Part shown: positions 1-8,205 of the stretch, in pieces
Layout of the letters: each line of letters opens with the position of its first letter
How positions within the stretch are numbered: the first letter of the stretch is position 1
Source: Candidatus Chloroploca sp. Khr17
GTDB lineage: Bacteria; Chloroflexota; Chloroflexia; Chloroflexales; Chloroflexaceae
DNA: 64,000 nt
Direction of reading: 5' to 3'
Assembly: GCF_004138165.1 (NCBI RefSeq)
Contig: NZ_RYFF01000001.1
Span: 1-64,000 of the forward strand
Program-made: the position numbers and the translations under genes
The notes under the pieces: generated by a model
What the model was told of the DNA's origin: nothing
Databases searched by the model: none
Seen by the model: the letters and a program-made list of their open reading frames with translations, nothing else

Positions 1-173
1 CGGCGGCAGCGGATCCGGCGCACCGAGCGCGCCACGGCGACCGTCACGGGGAGCCGTTCGGCTCCGTACCCGGTGCTTGTCACGAGCAGGAGGGGCAGCA
101 GGGCCAGCGCCAGCAGGCGCACAATACGACGGTGTTGCCGTCGGGTCAGGGGCTCGAAGATGGTATGATACAT
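1..173 (-). CDS. N-terminal part of a membrane or secreted protein (cut by window edge)
   Basis: An open frame of 57 codons runs leftwards from an ATG at 173 and leaves the window without a stop. The peptide starts MYHTIFEPLTRRQHRR and is followed by a leucine-rich hydrophobic stretch of about 15 residues (roughly residues 17-32), then a small polar region. This is the layout of a signal peptide or membrane anchor. An AAAGG stretch lies about 11 bases upstream of the ATG, a weak ribosome site. Too little is visible to assign a family, and a chance frame cannot be excluded in this GC-rich stretch. Confidence 0.4.
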   Translation of the reverse strand, partial: MYHTIFEPLTRRQHRRIVRLLALALLPLLLVTSTGYGAERLPVTVAVARSVRRIRCR

Positions 174-402
174 AAACGCCAGCCTTTCGGGTGGGCATAC
201 GTGGTCGTGTCAGGTAACACTCCATGTACACCCTTCCGTGAAGGTTGGCAAGTTTATACCCAAGCAGAAACGGCGGTCAGGCCGGAATAACGAAGCGCCT
301 TGGTGACGGGGTGCGTCCTAATGCCACTGCGTAGTCCCTAATGTGTATCGGTCTCGCAAAGAGAAGATAAGACCAATGCTGTAACGTAAGTTTTCCGACC
401 TT

Positions 403-455
403 CCTGAGAGCGAGGGCGGGACGCCCTCGCTCTCAGGTGCAGACCTGTGAGGTCT
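403..455. repeat. Perfect hairpin plus AGACCT/AGGTCT palindrome in the 174-561 gap
   Basis: Positions 403-418 and 422-437 form a perfect 16-bp stem (CCTGAGAGCGAGGGCG) with a 3-base loop. It is followed at 441-455 by AGACCT-GTG-AGGTCT. The second motif recurs at 41343-41356 and 41390-41404, so it belongs to a dispersed family. Apart from this and the pepF promoter I see nothing in 174-561. Confidence 0.7.
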
Positions 456-502
456 TCTTTGCAAAGCATTGTGTCTAAACGCGCATCCAGGTTGAAGGGA
501 TT

Positions 503-511
503 TGGTATAAT
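503..511 (+). promoter_or_regulatory. Extended -10 promoter of the first pepF gene
   Basis: TGGTATAAT gives a perfect -10 hexamer (506-511) with the TGn extension, 50 bases upstream of the ATG at 562. No good -35 is visible, which is usual for extended -10 promoters. Confidence 0.6.
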
Positions 512-561
512 GGACAGATTACGTTTGCTCGTGAAAGCTCTTCATATGAATAAGGAAAGAT

Positions 562-2361
562 ATGGCAAAGACATTACCTCGCCGATCCGAAGTTTCACTT
601 CAATCTACGTGGGACATTACCAATGTTTATCCAGATATAACCGCATGGCATGCCGATGCCCAGCGTTTAGCGAGTGAATTGCCAAAACTGGCTGCGTATG
701 CCGGGAGGTTGGGTGACGCACCGGCGACATTGCTTGCGGCCTTGCAACATTTTGAGCAAGCTCAGGTGTTGATGGGGCGGCTGTTTGTCTATACGAGCAT
801 GAGCTTTGATGTTGATACGACCAATCAAGCTGCGGCAGCCTTGCGCGATCAGGCGATCGGGCTCTATGCGCGGTTGGGGGCAACGACGGCGTTTGTTGAG
901 CCTGATCTGCTCGCGCTTGAGCCGGCGCATCTCGATGGCATGATCGCGGCTGAGCCGGAATTGGCGGTGTATCGGCACTTGATTGAGAACCTGCGCCGAC
1001 GGGCGGCCCATGTGCGTTCGGGTGAAGTTGAGCAACTGCTCGCCCAGGCGGCCGAGCCACTGAGTGCGGCCTATAGTTCGTATCAAATGCTGGCCGAGGG
1101 CGATCTGCAGTTTGCCGACGCGCTTGATGCCCAGGGCGAACCGCATACCGTAACGACCAGCACGATTGAAGAATTGCTGCACAGCCCTGATCGTACCCTG
1201 CGCTACAATGCCTGGTGCAGCCATCAAGATGGTTTTTTGCGCTTCAAAAACTCAATCGGATCGATCTATGCGGGCAGTGTCAAAGGCGATGTCTTCAATG
1301 CCCGCGCCCGCCGCTACCCAAGCGCCCTCGACGCGAGCCTCTTTGCCAGCAACATTCCACGCACCGTCTATGAGAATGTGATTGACGCGTGCAACCGCCA
1401 TTTGCCGATCTGGCACCGCTACTGGGACATCCGGCGGCGGGCGCTGGGCCTTGAACAGATCGAGGCATGTGATATCTTTGCGCCCCTTGGCCCGCCGTTG
1501 CGGTATAGCTTCGATGAGGCTGTTGCGATCGTCACCCAGGCGGTCGCGCCACTTGGGGCCACCTACCAGACGACGGCCCAGACTGGGCTAACGACGCAAC
1601 GCTGGGTAGATGTCTATCCCAACCAGGGCAAGACGAGCGGGGCCTATTCGAGCGGAAGCTACGGCACGCACCCGTTTATCCTGCTCAACTTTGATAGTAC
1701 GCTGGTGAATGTCAGCACACTGGCCCACGAACTCGGCCACTCGATGCACACCTGGTATACGCAGCAACACCAGCCACCGATCTATGCCGACTATGCGTTG
1801 TTTGTCGCCGAAGTCGCCTCGAACTTCAACCAGGCGCTGCTCCGCGGCCACCTGCTGGCGAAGCAACCCGGACGCGACGAAGAGATCGCGATTCTCGAAG
1901 AGGCAATGTCCAACTTCCATCGCTATCTCTTTTTGATGCCGATCCTCTCGCAATTTGAGCAGCATGTGCATGACCAGGCTGAAAAGGGGCAACCATTGAC
2001 CGCCACGGGCATGAACCGCGTCTTGAGTGACCTCTTCGCGCGCGGGTACGGGCCAGCCGTCAAGGTTGACCCCGAACGTGATGGCATCGTCTGGGCGCAG
2101 TTCCCGCACCTCTATGCCAACTTTTATGTGTATCAGTACGCCTCGGGCATCGCCGCCGCCAATGCACTGGCGGTTGACGTGCTGCGTGGCGATCAAGAAG
2201 CCCAAGCGAAGTACCTGCGTTTCCTCGGCGCGGGCAGTTCGGTCTATCCACTTGACGCACTCAAGCTGGCCGGGATCGACATGACCTCCCCCGAGCCGCT
2301 TGATCGCGCCTTTGCGGTGCTGGAAGGTTTTGTCAGTCGGCTGGAAGCGTTGGTGGGGTAG
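562..2361 (+). CDS. pepF: Oligoendopeptidase F (M3B family zinc peptidase), copy 1
   Basis: A cytoplasmic zinc oligopeptidase that cleaves short peptides. The 599-residue length is typical of PepF. The catalytic signature HELGHSMH is at about residues 390-397. The third ligand Glu is expected about 25-30 residues downstream, and there is a matching segment with FVAEVASNFNQ. The GAYSSGSYGTHPFILLNF stretch just before the zinc site and the C-terminal YQYASGIAAA segment are further family landmarks. The start at MAKTLPRRSEV has an AAGGAAAG ribosome site shortly upstream. A paralogue follows on the same strand after a repeat-rich gap of about 280 bases, so the two may not share one transcript. 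Confidence 0.93.
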   Translation: MAKTLPRRSEVSLQSTWDITNVYPDITAWHADAQRLASELPKLAAYAGRLGDAPATLLAALQHFEQAQVLMGRLFVYTSMSFDVDTTNQAAAALRDQAIGLYARLGATTAFVEPDLLALEPAHLDGMIAAEPELAVYRHLIENLRRRAAHVRSGEVEQLLAQAAEPLSAAYSSYQMLAEGDLQFADALDAQGEPHTVTTSTIEELLHSPDRTLRYNAWCSHQDGFLRFKNSIGSIYAGSVKGDVFNARARRYPSALDASLFASNIPRTVYENVIDACNRHLPIWHRYWDIRRRALGLEQIEACDIFAPLGPPLRYSFDEAVAIVTQAVAPLGATYQTTAQTGLTTQRWVDVYPNQGKTSGAYSSGSYGTHPFILLNFDSTLVNVSTLAHELGHSMHTWYTQQHQPPIYADYALFVAEVASNFNQALLRGHLLAKQPGRDEEIAILEEAMSNFHRYLFLMPILSQFEQHVHDQAEKGQPLTATGMNRVLSDLFARGYGPAVKVDPERDGIVWAQFPHLYANFYVYQYASGIAAANALAVDVLRGDQEAQAKYLRFLGAGSSVYPLDALKLAGIDMTSPEPLDRAFAVLEGFVSRLEALVG

Positions 2362-2442
2362 CCGACCACGAATAACACGCACGAAGAAACGAAGAGCGCA
2401 CCGCCCCTCTTCGTTTCTTCGTGATCAGTATTCGTGGTCGGC
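2361..2442. repeat. Palindromic intergenic element, family 1 (copy A)
   Basis: Outer arms GCCGACCACGAAT (2361-2373) and ATTCGTGGTCGGC (2430-2442) enclose a perfect 17-bp inner stem, 2380-2396 with 2407-2423. Copy B at 11819-11905 has the same outer arms. The match to B continues past the arm (GGCGG-y-GCTACCGGGA), with A in the opposite orientation. Confidence 0.85.
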
Positions 2443-2507
2443 GGTGCTACCGGGAAACTTTTGTTGGCAGGCTAGTTACTGGTCTGGGAACTAAGTCTTC
2501 CGATAGC

Positions 2508-2582
2508 TTGTCACCCTGAGCGCAAGCGAAGGGTCTCAGGCGGCCCCACGGCAGAGATGCTTCGCTGCGCTCAGTATGACAA
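2508..2582. repeat. Terminal-inverted-repeat element, TTGTCA..CTGAGCG family
   Basis: Ends TTGTCACCCTGAGCG and CGCTCAGTATGACAA are near-perfect inverted repeats. The inner part is a set of AGCGAAG/CTTCGCT motifs. It sits between two related copies of a short flank (AAACTTTTGTTGGCAGGCTA near 2457 and AAACTTCGTTGACAGACTA near 2602), so it looks nested inside another repeat. A related element is at 62146-62238. Confidence 0.7.
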
Positions 2583-2644
2583 GGCTGCGAGCATGCCAAA
2601 AAACTTCGTTGACAGACTACACACAAATGAGGAGTATACATACC

Positions 2645-4456
2645 ATGAGCGTTGATACCCATAAAATCCCGACCCGCAGTGAGGCCCTCACTGAATATAC
2701 GTGGGATTTAAGCATTGTTTTTGCCGATGTTGAGGCATGGGAACGGGAATTGGCGGCGGTTGAGGAGTTGGCGCGCAAGGTTGCGTCATTCCAGGGGAGC
2801 CTGGGGCAGAGTGGCGAGCACCTTGGCGAGGTGTTGCAATTGCGCGACGAGGTTGCACAGCGGATCTATGCGCTCTATGTCTATGCGATGCACCGCAAAG
2901 ACTCTGATGCGACTGATCCCATTGGGCAGGCCTTGCAAGAGCGGGCCGGTTCGTTTGCGGCACGGGTGATGGCCTCTGTGGCCTATGTTGAACCAGAGAT
3001 CTTGACGATTCCCGAGGAGATCCTGGCAGGATGGGTGGCCGAGACCGAGGCGTTGAAGGTATATGCGTATGAGTTTGCGAAGCTGAATCGGCAGCGGGCG
3101 CATATTCGTTCGGCTGAGGTTGAAGGCGTCCTGGCTCAGTTTAGTGATGTAACCCGGGCACCCTACGAAGTTTTCGAGATGCTTTCCGACTCGGATTTGA
3201 CCTTTCCGAGCATTACCGACGAAAACGGCGCAACCGTACAACTCTCGCACGCACGGTATGGGCGTTTTCTCGAGAGCAACCATCGGCAGGTGCGCCACGA
3301 TGCCTTTAAGGGCTACTATGGTGCGTATCGGCCTTTCCGCAATACGATGGCAACGACGCTCGGGGCCTCAATCCGGACGCACGTGCTTGATGCGCGCATC
3401 CGCAACTATAGCTCCGCCCTGGCGTCGGCGCTCGATCCAAACGAGATCCCGGTGGAGGTCTACCACAATCTGCTCGCAACCGTTGAAGCTAATCTTGGCC
3501 TGAACCATCGCTATATGGAGATCCGCAAGCGGCTGATGGGCCTCGATGAGCTGCGCATCTATGATCTCTATGCGCAGCCTGTGCCGACGCCCGAGTTGAT
3601 CGTGCCGTTCAGTGAGGCGCGTGAGATGATGCTCGCGGCGTTTGCGCCCCTCGGCGATGAGTATGCGGCGGCCTTGCAGAAGGCTTTTGGAAATCGCTGG
3701 ATTGACGTATACGAGAACGTAGGCAAACGTAGTGGAGCCTACAGCGGCGGATCCTATAGCACACCACCGTATGTTTTGCTCAACTACCAGGATCGGTTGA
3801 ACGACGCCTTTACGCTGGCCCACGAACTGGGTCATTCGATGCACTCCTTCTTTTCACGGCGCAACCAGCCCTTCATCTATGGCGGCTATACAATCTTTGT
3901 CGCCGAAGTCGCCTCGACCCTCAACGAAGCACTGCTGACCGACTATCTGCTCAAGCACCGCGACGACGAGCAGCTCCGGCGGATGCTGCTTGTCCAGCAG
4001 ATCGAAGACATCCGACGGACGATCATTCGGCAGACGATGTTTGCCAGCTTCGAACTGGACATGCACACCCGCGTCGAGGCCGGCGAGCCGCTCACCGCAG
4101 AGGGGTTGAGCAAGCGCTATTATGATCTGGTCGCCCGGTATCACGGGCCAGCGGTGACGCTTGATGACGAGATCGCGTTTGAGTGGGTGAGGATTCCACA
4201 CTTCTACTACAAATTTTATGTGTACCAGTATGCGACAGGGCTCTCGGCGGCCCTGGCGTTGAGTCGGCAACTGATGAGCGAAGGCGCCCCGGCGGTCGAG
4301 CGCTACCTGGGCTTCTTGCGCGGCGGCTCGTCGCGTTCGTCGATCGAGTTGCTGCGCGGGGCGGGGGTGGATATGGCAACGCCGGCCCCGGTGCAGGCCG
4401 CGATGGAGACGTTTGGGCTGTTGTTGGAGCAGCTTGAGCAGATGGATGGGGCGTGA
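2645..4456 (+). CDS. pepF: Oligoendopeptidase F (M3B family zinc peptidase), copy 2
   Basis: A second 603-residue PepF-type peptidase. The zinc signature HELGHSMHSFF lies at about residues 392-402, followed by FVAEVASTLNEALL carrying the expected distal Glu, and the preceding GAYSGGSYSTPPYVLLNY landmark is intact. The chosen start is MSVDTHKIPTR at 2645 because GAGGAG sits about 10 bases upstream; an in-frame ATG at 2576 lies in repeat sequence and would add 23 unconserved residues. The two copies share all catalytic motifs but have diverged clearly elsewhere, so this is an old duplication, and different peptide preferences are possible. Confidence 0.93.
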   Translation: MSVDTHKIPTRSEALTEYTWDLSIVFADVEAWERELAAVEELARKVASFQGSLGQSGEHLGEVLQLRDEVAQRIYALYVYAMHRKDSDATDPIGQALQERAGSFAARVMASVAYVEPEILTIPEEILAGWVAETEALKVYAYEFAKLNRQRAHIRSAEVEGVLAQFSDVTRAPYEVFEMLSDSDLTFPSITDENGATVQLSHARYGRFLESNHRQVRHDAFKGYYGAYRPFRNTMATTLGASIRTHVLDARIRNYSSALASALDPNEIPVEVYHNLLATVEANLGLNHRYMEIRKRLMGLDELRIYDLYAQPVPTPELIVPFSEAREMMLAAFAPLGDEYAAALQKAFGNRWIDVYENVGKRSGAYSGGSYSTPPYVLLNYQDRLNDAFTLAHELGHSMHSFFSRRNQPFIYGGYTIFVAEVASTLNEALLTDYLLKHRDDEQLRRMLLVQQIEDIRRTIIRQTMFASFELDMHTRVEAGEPLTAEGLSKRYYDLVARYHGPAVTLDDEIAFEWVRIPHFYYKFYVYQYATGLSAALALSRQLMSEGAPAVERYLGFLRGGSSRSSIELLRGAGVDMATPAPVQAAMETFGLLLEQLEQMDGA

Positions 4457-4462
4457 GTTTTA

Positions 4463-4495
4463 ACGCAGAGGCGCGGAGGCGCGGAGGCGCAGAGG
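4463..4495. repeat. GCAGAGGCGCGGAGGC short tandem intergenic repeat
   Basis: Iterations of GCGGAGGC and GCAGAGGC lie between pepF copy 2 and the EamA gene. A similar sequence in the opposite orientation is at 16668-16696, so it is a dispersed intergenic motif. Confidence 0.6.
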
Positions 4496-4509
4496 GGACA
4501 TAGCATTCT

Positions 4510-5412
4510 ATGCAAGCGACGACGCCAGTTGAGTCAGGGGTTCGCCATCTTTCCGTTCCAGTCTATACCAGCCTTGCGCTCACCTTCTCGTTTCTCTGGT
4601 CTACGGGCTTTATTGCCGTGGCCTTTGCCTTGCGAAGCAGCCCTCCGCTCTTTTTAATGGGCTTGCGGTTTGTCTTGTCAGGCGGTGTCTTGTTGCTCAT
4701 CGTGATCTTCTTGCGTCGCTCGTTGCCACGCACGCTGCGCGATTGGCTGCGGCTCGGCGTGTTGGGAATCCTGAGCTTTGCCTTCTTTTTTGGCTTTACG
4801 GCGACCGCGCTGCAGGGCATTACCGCAGGCACGGGGGCGGTTCTGGCGAGCACCAATCCGTTGATGCTCGCCTTTGCCGCCCCGTTTTTGCTCGGTGAAC
4901 GGCTCGGGCTCCAGAAGTTTTTTGGTCTTGGGCTGGCTTTTATCAGCGTGGTCTTTCTGATGTCGGCACGGATGGGCACCGGCGAAAGCCCCTTTCACAT
5001 GGCGCTGGTGCTTGTGGCCAACGTCTCGATGGTTACGGGCACGATCCTCTTCAAGCGCTGGGCCTTGCCGTACGACCTGGCCGGGATGAATGCGATCCAG
5101 TTGCTCGTCGGCGGGGTTGCCTTGCTGATCCCAAGTTTCCTCTGGGAACCGGTTGGCCAGGTGATCTGGGATACGAACTTCATCGTGGCGCTGATCTATA
5201 TGTGCATCATGCTCTCGTGGGTCACCATGTTGCTCTATCTCTTCCTGGTGCGCCACGGTGATGCGAGTCGCGCCAATACGTTCCTCTTTCTTACCCCGGT
5301 CTTTGGCCTGGTACTGGGGGCTTTGCTGCTGGGCGACCCGCTGCGTCCGATTGATGCCCTTGGCGCAACCGGGGTCGCCGTAGGGATCTGGCTGGTGATG
5401 CGCTCGCGCTGA
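4510..5412 (+). CDS. EamA/DMT-superfamily membrane transporter
   Basis: A 300-residue inner-membrane protein with about ten hydrophobic segments arranged as two halves of five, the layout of the 10-TMS drug/metabolite transporter (EamA) family. The first EamA half ends near residue 160 (the segment around TAGTGAVLASTNPLMLAFAAP is characteristic) and the second ends in ATGVAVGIWLVMRSR. EamA proteins usually export amino acids, metabolites or drugs; the sequence does not show which substrate. It begins 53 bases after pepF copy 2, with a short GC-rich repeat between. A link to export of peptide-derived amino acids is possible but unsupported. Confidence 0.88.
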   Translation: MQATTPVESGVRHLSVPVYTSLALTFSFLWSTGFIAVAFALRSSPPLFLMGLRFVLSGGVLLLIVIFLRRSLPRTLRDWLRLGVLGILSFAFFFGFTATALQGITAGTGAVLASTNPLMLAFAAPFLLGERLGLQKFFGLGLAFISVVFLMSARMGTGESPFHMALVLVANVSMVTGTILFKRWALPYDLAGMNAIQLLVGGVALLIPSFLWEPVGQVIWDTNFIVALIYMCIMLSWVTMLLYLFLVRHGDASRANTFLFLTPVFGLVLGALLLGDPLRPIDALGATGVAVGIWLVMRSR

Positions 5413-5511
5413 ACCGACTCCTTGCATAATCAAGCCGTCTGAAGTAGGATAACGCTATATCCCTGTGGAATGCCGCATGGCCCGATGGAGGGCCTGATCC
5501 GATGGAGGTCA

Positions 5512-7116
5512 ATGGTGACGGTGGCAATCGATCTCGCAATGCCTGAGGATTTCAATTGGGCATATGATGTGATTGACCGGTGGGCGGACGATCCGCAGAA
5601 ATTGGGCATGCATTGGGTTGGGCCGACAGGTGAAGAGCGGCAGATCACGTTTGCCGAGTTTCGGGCACGCTCGCATCGCCTGGCGAACGGGCTTGAAGCA
5701 ATGGGCTTGCAGCGCGGTGATCGAGTGCTGCTGATGCTGCCACGGGTTGTCGCGTGGTGGGAGTGCATCCTCGGGTTGATGAAGATGGGGGGCGTGCCGA
5801 TGCCGGCCACCATCTTGTTGACCCCGAAGGATAGCATCTATCGGATCAATATCGCCGAGGCGCGGGCGGTCATTACCGATGCCGATGGGGCGACCAAGAT
5901 CCAGGCGATTCGCGATCAGTGCCCAACCCTTCAGCATCTGATTGTGGTTGGTTCACCGGTTGAGGGGACGCTTGGCTTTGAGGATTTGATCAGCGCCGGG
6001 GCACCCGAACGGGCGCGCATGCCGACGCCAGGCACTGATCCGGCGCTGATCTACTTTACCTCGGGCACCGTTGGCAACGCCAAAATGGTGCTGCATACCC
6101 ACGCCTCGTATCCGATTGGCCATCGCATTACCGGCAAATACTGGCTCGATCTGACGCCCGATGATCTGCATTGGAATCTGTCGGATACCGGGTGGGCCAA
6201 AGCCGCATGGAGTAGTCTCTTTGGGCCGTGGAATATGGGCACGGCGCTCTTTATCCACGATGGGCGCGGCAAATATAACCCCCACGAGACACTGGAACTC
6301 TTGCAGCGCTATCCGATCACCTCGTTCTGTGCCGCCCCGACGATCTATCGGCTGCTGGTACAGGAAGATCTGAAGGCGTTTACCTTTTCGACCCTGCGTT
6401 CGTGCGTCAGTGCGGGTGAGCCACTCAACCCCGAGGTGATTGAGGTCTGGCGTGAGGCGACCGGCTTGACGGTGCGTGACGGCTATGGGCAGACCGAGTC
6501 GGTGCTGTTGTGCGGCAATCCGCCGGGCCAACCGATCCGTCCTGGCTCGATGGGCAAGCCGTTGCCGGGGATCGATCTGGCGATCATTGATGACGAGAAC
6601 GAGCCGCTGCCCCCCGGCAAAGAGGGCGATCTGGCGGTACGGGTGCGCCCCGAACGCCCGGTCGGGCTCTTCAAAGAATACTGGCGCAATCCAAATGGGA
6701 CAGTGGCCTGTCACCGGGGCGATTGGTATGTCACCGGTGATCGGGCGTATGTCGATGAAGACGGTTACTACTGGTTTGTCGGACGGTCAGACGATGTGAT
6801 CATTAGCGCAGGCTACCGCATCGGTCCATTTGAAGTCGAGAGTGCGCTGATCGAGCATCCGGCGGTGGCCGAGGCGGCGGTGGTCGCCAAGCCCGACGCG
6901 GCCCGCGGCGCGATCGTGAAAGCGTATGTCGTACTGGTGTCGAGTGCGCAACCATCAGAGGAGCTACAGCATGAACTCCAGGAATTTGTCAAGACCAATA
7001 CGGCCCCTTACAAGTACCCCCGCGAAATCGAGTTTGTCCGTGACCTCCCCAAGACCATCAGTGGCAAAATTCGGCGGATCGAACTTCGGGCGCGGGCTGA
7101 ACAGGAGAGTCAGTAG
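5512..7116 (+). CDS. AMP-forming acyl-CoA synthetase (medium-chain/aromatic type)
   Basis: Activates a carboxylic acid to an acyl-adenylate and then to the acyl-CoA. The P-loop-like motif YFTSGTVGNAKMVLHTH (about residues 180-196), the DGYGQTES motif, the hinge region YVTGDRAYVDEDGYYWFVGR and the C-terminal catalytic lysine in SGKIRRIELR are all intact. The SDTGWAKAAWSSLFGPW segment is typical of the medium-chain and benzoate-type ACS branch. An ATG at 5512 or GTG at 5515 is favoured because GGAGG lies at 5504-5508; an upstream ATG at 5470 adds 14 unconserved residues. The two MaoC-type genes downstream suggest a small acyl-CoA modification pathway. Confidence 0.9.
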   Translation: MVTVAIDLAMPEDFNWAYDVIDRWADDPQKLGMHWVGPTGEERQITFAEFRARSHRLANGLEAMGLQRGDRVLLMLPRVVAWWECILGLMKMGGVPMPATILLTPKDSIYRINIAEARAVITDADGATKIQAIRDQCPTLQHLIVVGSPVEGTLGFEDLISAGAPERARMPTPGTDPALIYFTSGTVGNAKMVLHTHASYPIGHRITGKYWLDLTPDDLHWNLSDTGWAKAAWSSLFGPWNMGTALFIHDGRGKYNPHETLELLQRYPITSFCAAPTIYRLLVQEDLKAFTFSTLRSCVSAGEPLNPEVIEVWREATGLTVRDGYGQTESVLLCGNPPGQPIRPGSMGKPLPGIDLAIIDDENEPLPPGKEGDLAVRVRPERPVGLFKEYWRNPNGTVACHRGDWYVTGDRAYVDEDGYYWFVGRSDDVIISAGYRIGPFEVESALIEHPAVAEAAVVAKPDAARGAIVKAYVVLVSSAQPSEELQHELQEFVKTNTAPYKYPREIEFVRDLPKTISGKIRRIELRARAEQESQ

Positions 7117-7144
7117 CGGCGTCGTCTCTCACGACGGGTTGACG

Positions 7145-7246
7145 ATGTCGAACGGGGGCGTGGTCTTTCTGTCGGCGCAGGTGCGCGGCTTGCGCGATCT
7201 GCGGACGATGCGTGATCTGCCGGGGGTGGTGGAAGACCATGATTGA
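7145..7246 (+). CDS. Possible 33-codon ORF coupled to the first MaoC gene
   Basis: A short frame starting MSNGGVVFLSAQVRGL ends in TGA at 7246, eight bases into the following MaoC-type gene (ATG 7239). Its position in the 120-base gap between two co-directional genes would suit a coupled leader peptide, but the composition is compatible with chance and I recognise no family. Confidence 0.22.
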   Translation: MSNGGVVFLSAQVRGLRDLRTMRDLPGVVEDHD

Positions 7247-7697
7247 TCCAGCCAACCTTGGGCGCACCTTTGGCCCCTACACCGTGACGGTCGAGCGTGA
7301 GCACATCCGGGCGCTGGCGGTAACGCTCGGCGAGACCGATCCGATCTATCATTCGGTCGAAGCGGCGCAGGCGGCTGGGTTGCCTGACCTGCCTGCGCCG
7401 CCAACGCTCGCGACGCGCTATGGCCTCTGGGCGAACTCCGCGTTGCTGGCCGAACTCGAGGCAATCGGCGCGCCGTTGCCCCGCCTCTTGCACGGCGAGC
7501 AGAGCTATGAGTACCACCTGCCGATCTTCGCGGGTGATGAATTGATCGCCGCCCCCGAACTGGTGCAACTGGAACAGAAAACGGGCAAAAGCGGGCCGTT
7601 TGAAGTGCTGACGCTCGAAACCTGCTGGTATAACGATCAGAGCGAATTGGTGCTGACCGACCAGTTGGTCGTCGTTGTGCGTGGGGAAGAAGGGTAA
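7239..7697 (+). CDS. MaoC-like dehydratase, N-terminal-half subunit (HadA-like)
   Basis: A 152-residue hot-dog-fold protein resembling the N-terminal half of MaoC dehydratases and the HadA-type subunit of 3-hydroxyacyl dehydratases. It opens with FGPYTVTVEREHIRALAVTLGE and has the segment PDLPAPPTLATRYGLW, a family hallmark. This subunit type lacks the catalytic Asp/His motif and normally pairs with a MaoC partner, and that partner follows 20 bases downstream. The ATG at 7239 (MIDPANLG) is preferred over an upstream in-frame start at 7212. Confidence 0.78.
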   Translation: MIDPANLGRTFGPYTVTVEREHIRALAVTLGETDPIYHSVEAAQAAGLPDLPAPPTLATRYGLWANSALLAELEAIGAPLPRLLHGEQSYEYHLPIFAGDELIAAPELVQLEQKTGKSGPFEVLTLETCWYNDQSELVLTDQLVVVVRGEEG

Positions 7698-7717
7698 GCA
7701 GAGAGGAGCAGAAGGCC

Positions 7718-8131
7718 GTGGCAGCATCCAGGCGACTCAAGGTTGGCGACACGATCCCCGGCTTTACCGAAGGACCGCTTGCCCCCGAATTGTTTGTCGC
7801 GTATGCGGCAGCGTCGGGTGATTATAACCCATTGCATACCGACCCCAGTTTTGCGCAGGCAGCGGGGCTTGACGGCGTGATTGCGCATGGCATGCTGGTG
7901 ATGGGCATGCTCGGGCGGCTGGCGACCGACATCGCCGGGCCAAATGGCCTGCTCCAGTTTCAGGTACGCTTTCGCGCCCCGACCCGCCCCGGCGAAACCT
8001 TGCACGTTGGCGGCACCATCACCAGAGCTGAAAGCATGTCCGATGAGCGCATCATGTTCACCGCTGAGCTCTGGGCACGTGGCGATGGCGAGCAACTGAA
8101 AGCCGTCGGGACGATGATGGCGATTGTGTAG
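7718..8131 (+). CDS. MaoC-like (R)-hydratase/dehydratase, catalytic subunit (HadB-like)
   Basis: A 137-residue hot-dog-fold hydratase. The hydratase-2 motif is intact: ASGDYNPLHTDPSFA with catalytic Asp and His, followed by GVIAHGMLVMG. It starts with GTG at 7718, supported by GAGAGGAG at 7701-7708. Paired with the preceding HadA-like gene it would form a heterodimeric (R)-3-hydroxyacyl dehydratase or enoyl hydratase. With the acyl-CoA synthetase upstream, the three genes look like a small acid-activation and hydration or dehydration module; the physiological substrate is not visible. Confidence 0.85.
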   Translation: MAASRRLKVGDTIPGFTEGPLAPELFVAYAAASGDYNPLHTDPSFAQAAGLDGVIAHGMLVMGMLGRLATDIAGPNGLLQFQVRFRAPTRPGETLHVGGTITRAESMSDERIMFTAELWARGDGEQLKAVGTMMAIV

Positions 8132-8143
8132 GGCTTTCTTTTT

Positions 8144-8185
8144 GGACGCACAACCAGCCAGCTTTTGCTGGCTGGTTGTGCGTCC
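8144..8185. terminator. Perfect 19-bp hairpin between convergent genes
   Basis: GGACGCACAACCAGCCAGC at 8144-8162 pairs perfectly with 8167-8185 around a TTTT loop. It lies between the stops of two convergent genes and probably ends both transcripts, although neither side has a proper U-tract. Confidence 0.65.
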
Positions 8186-8205
8186 AGAGCGTATTGACGC
8201 CGCCG

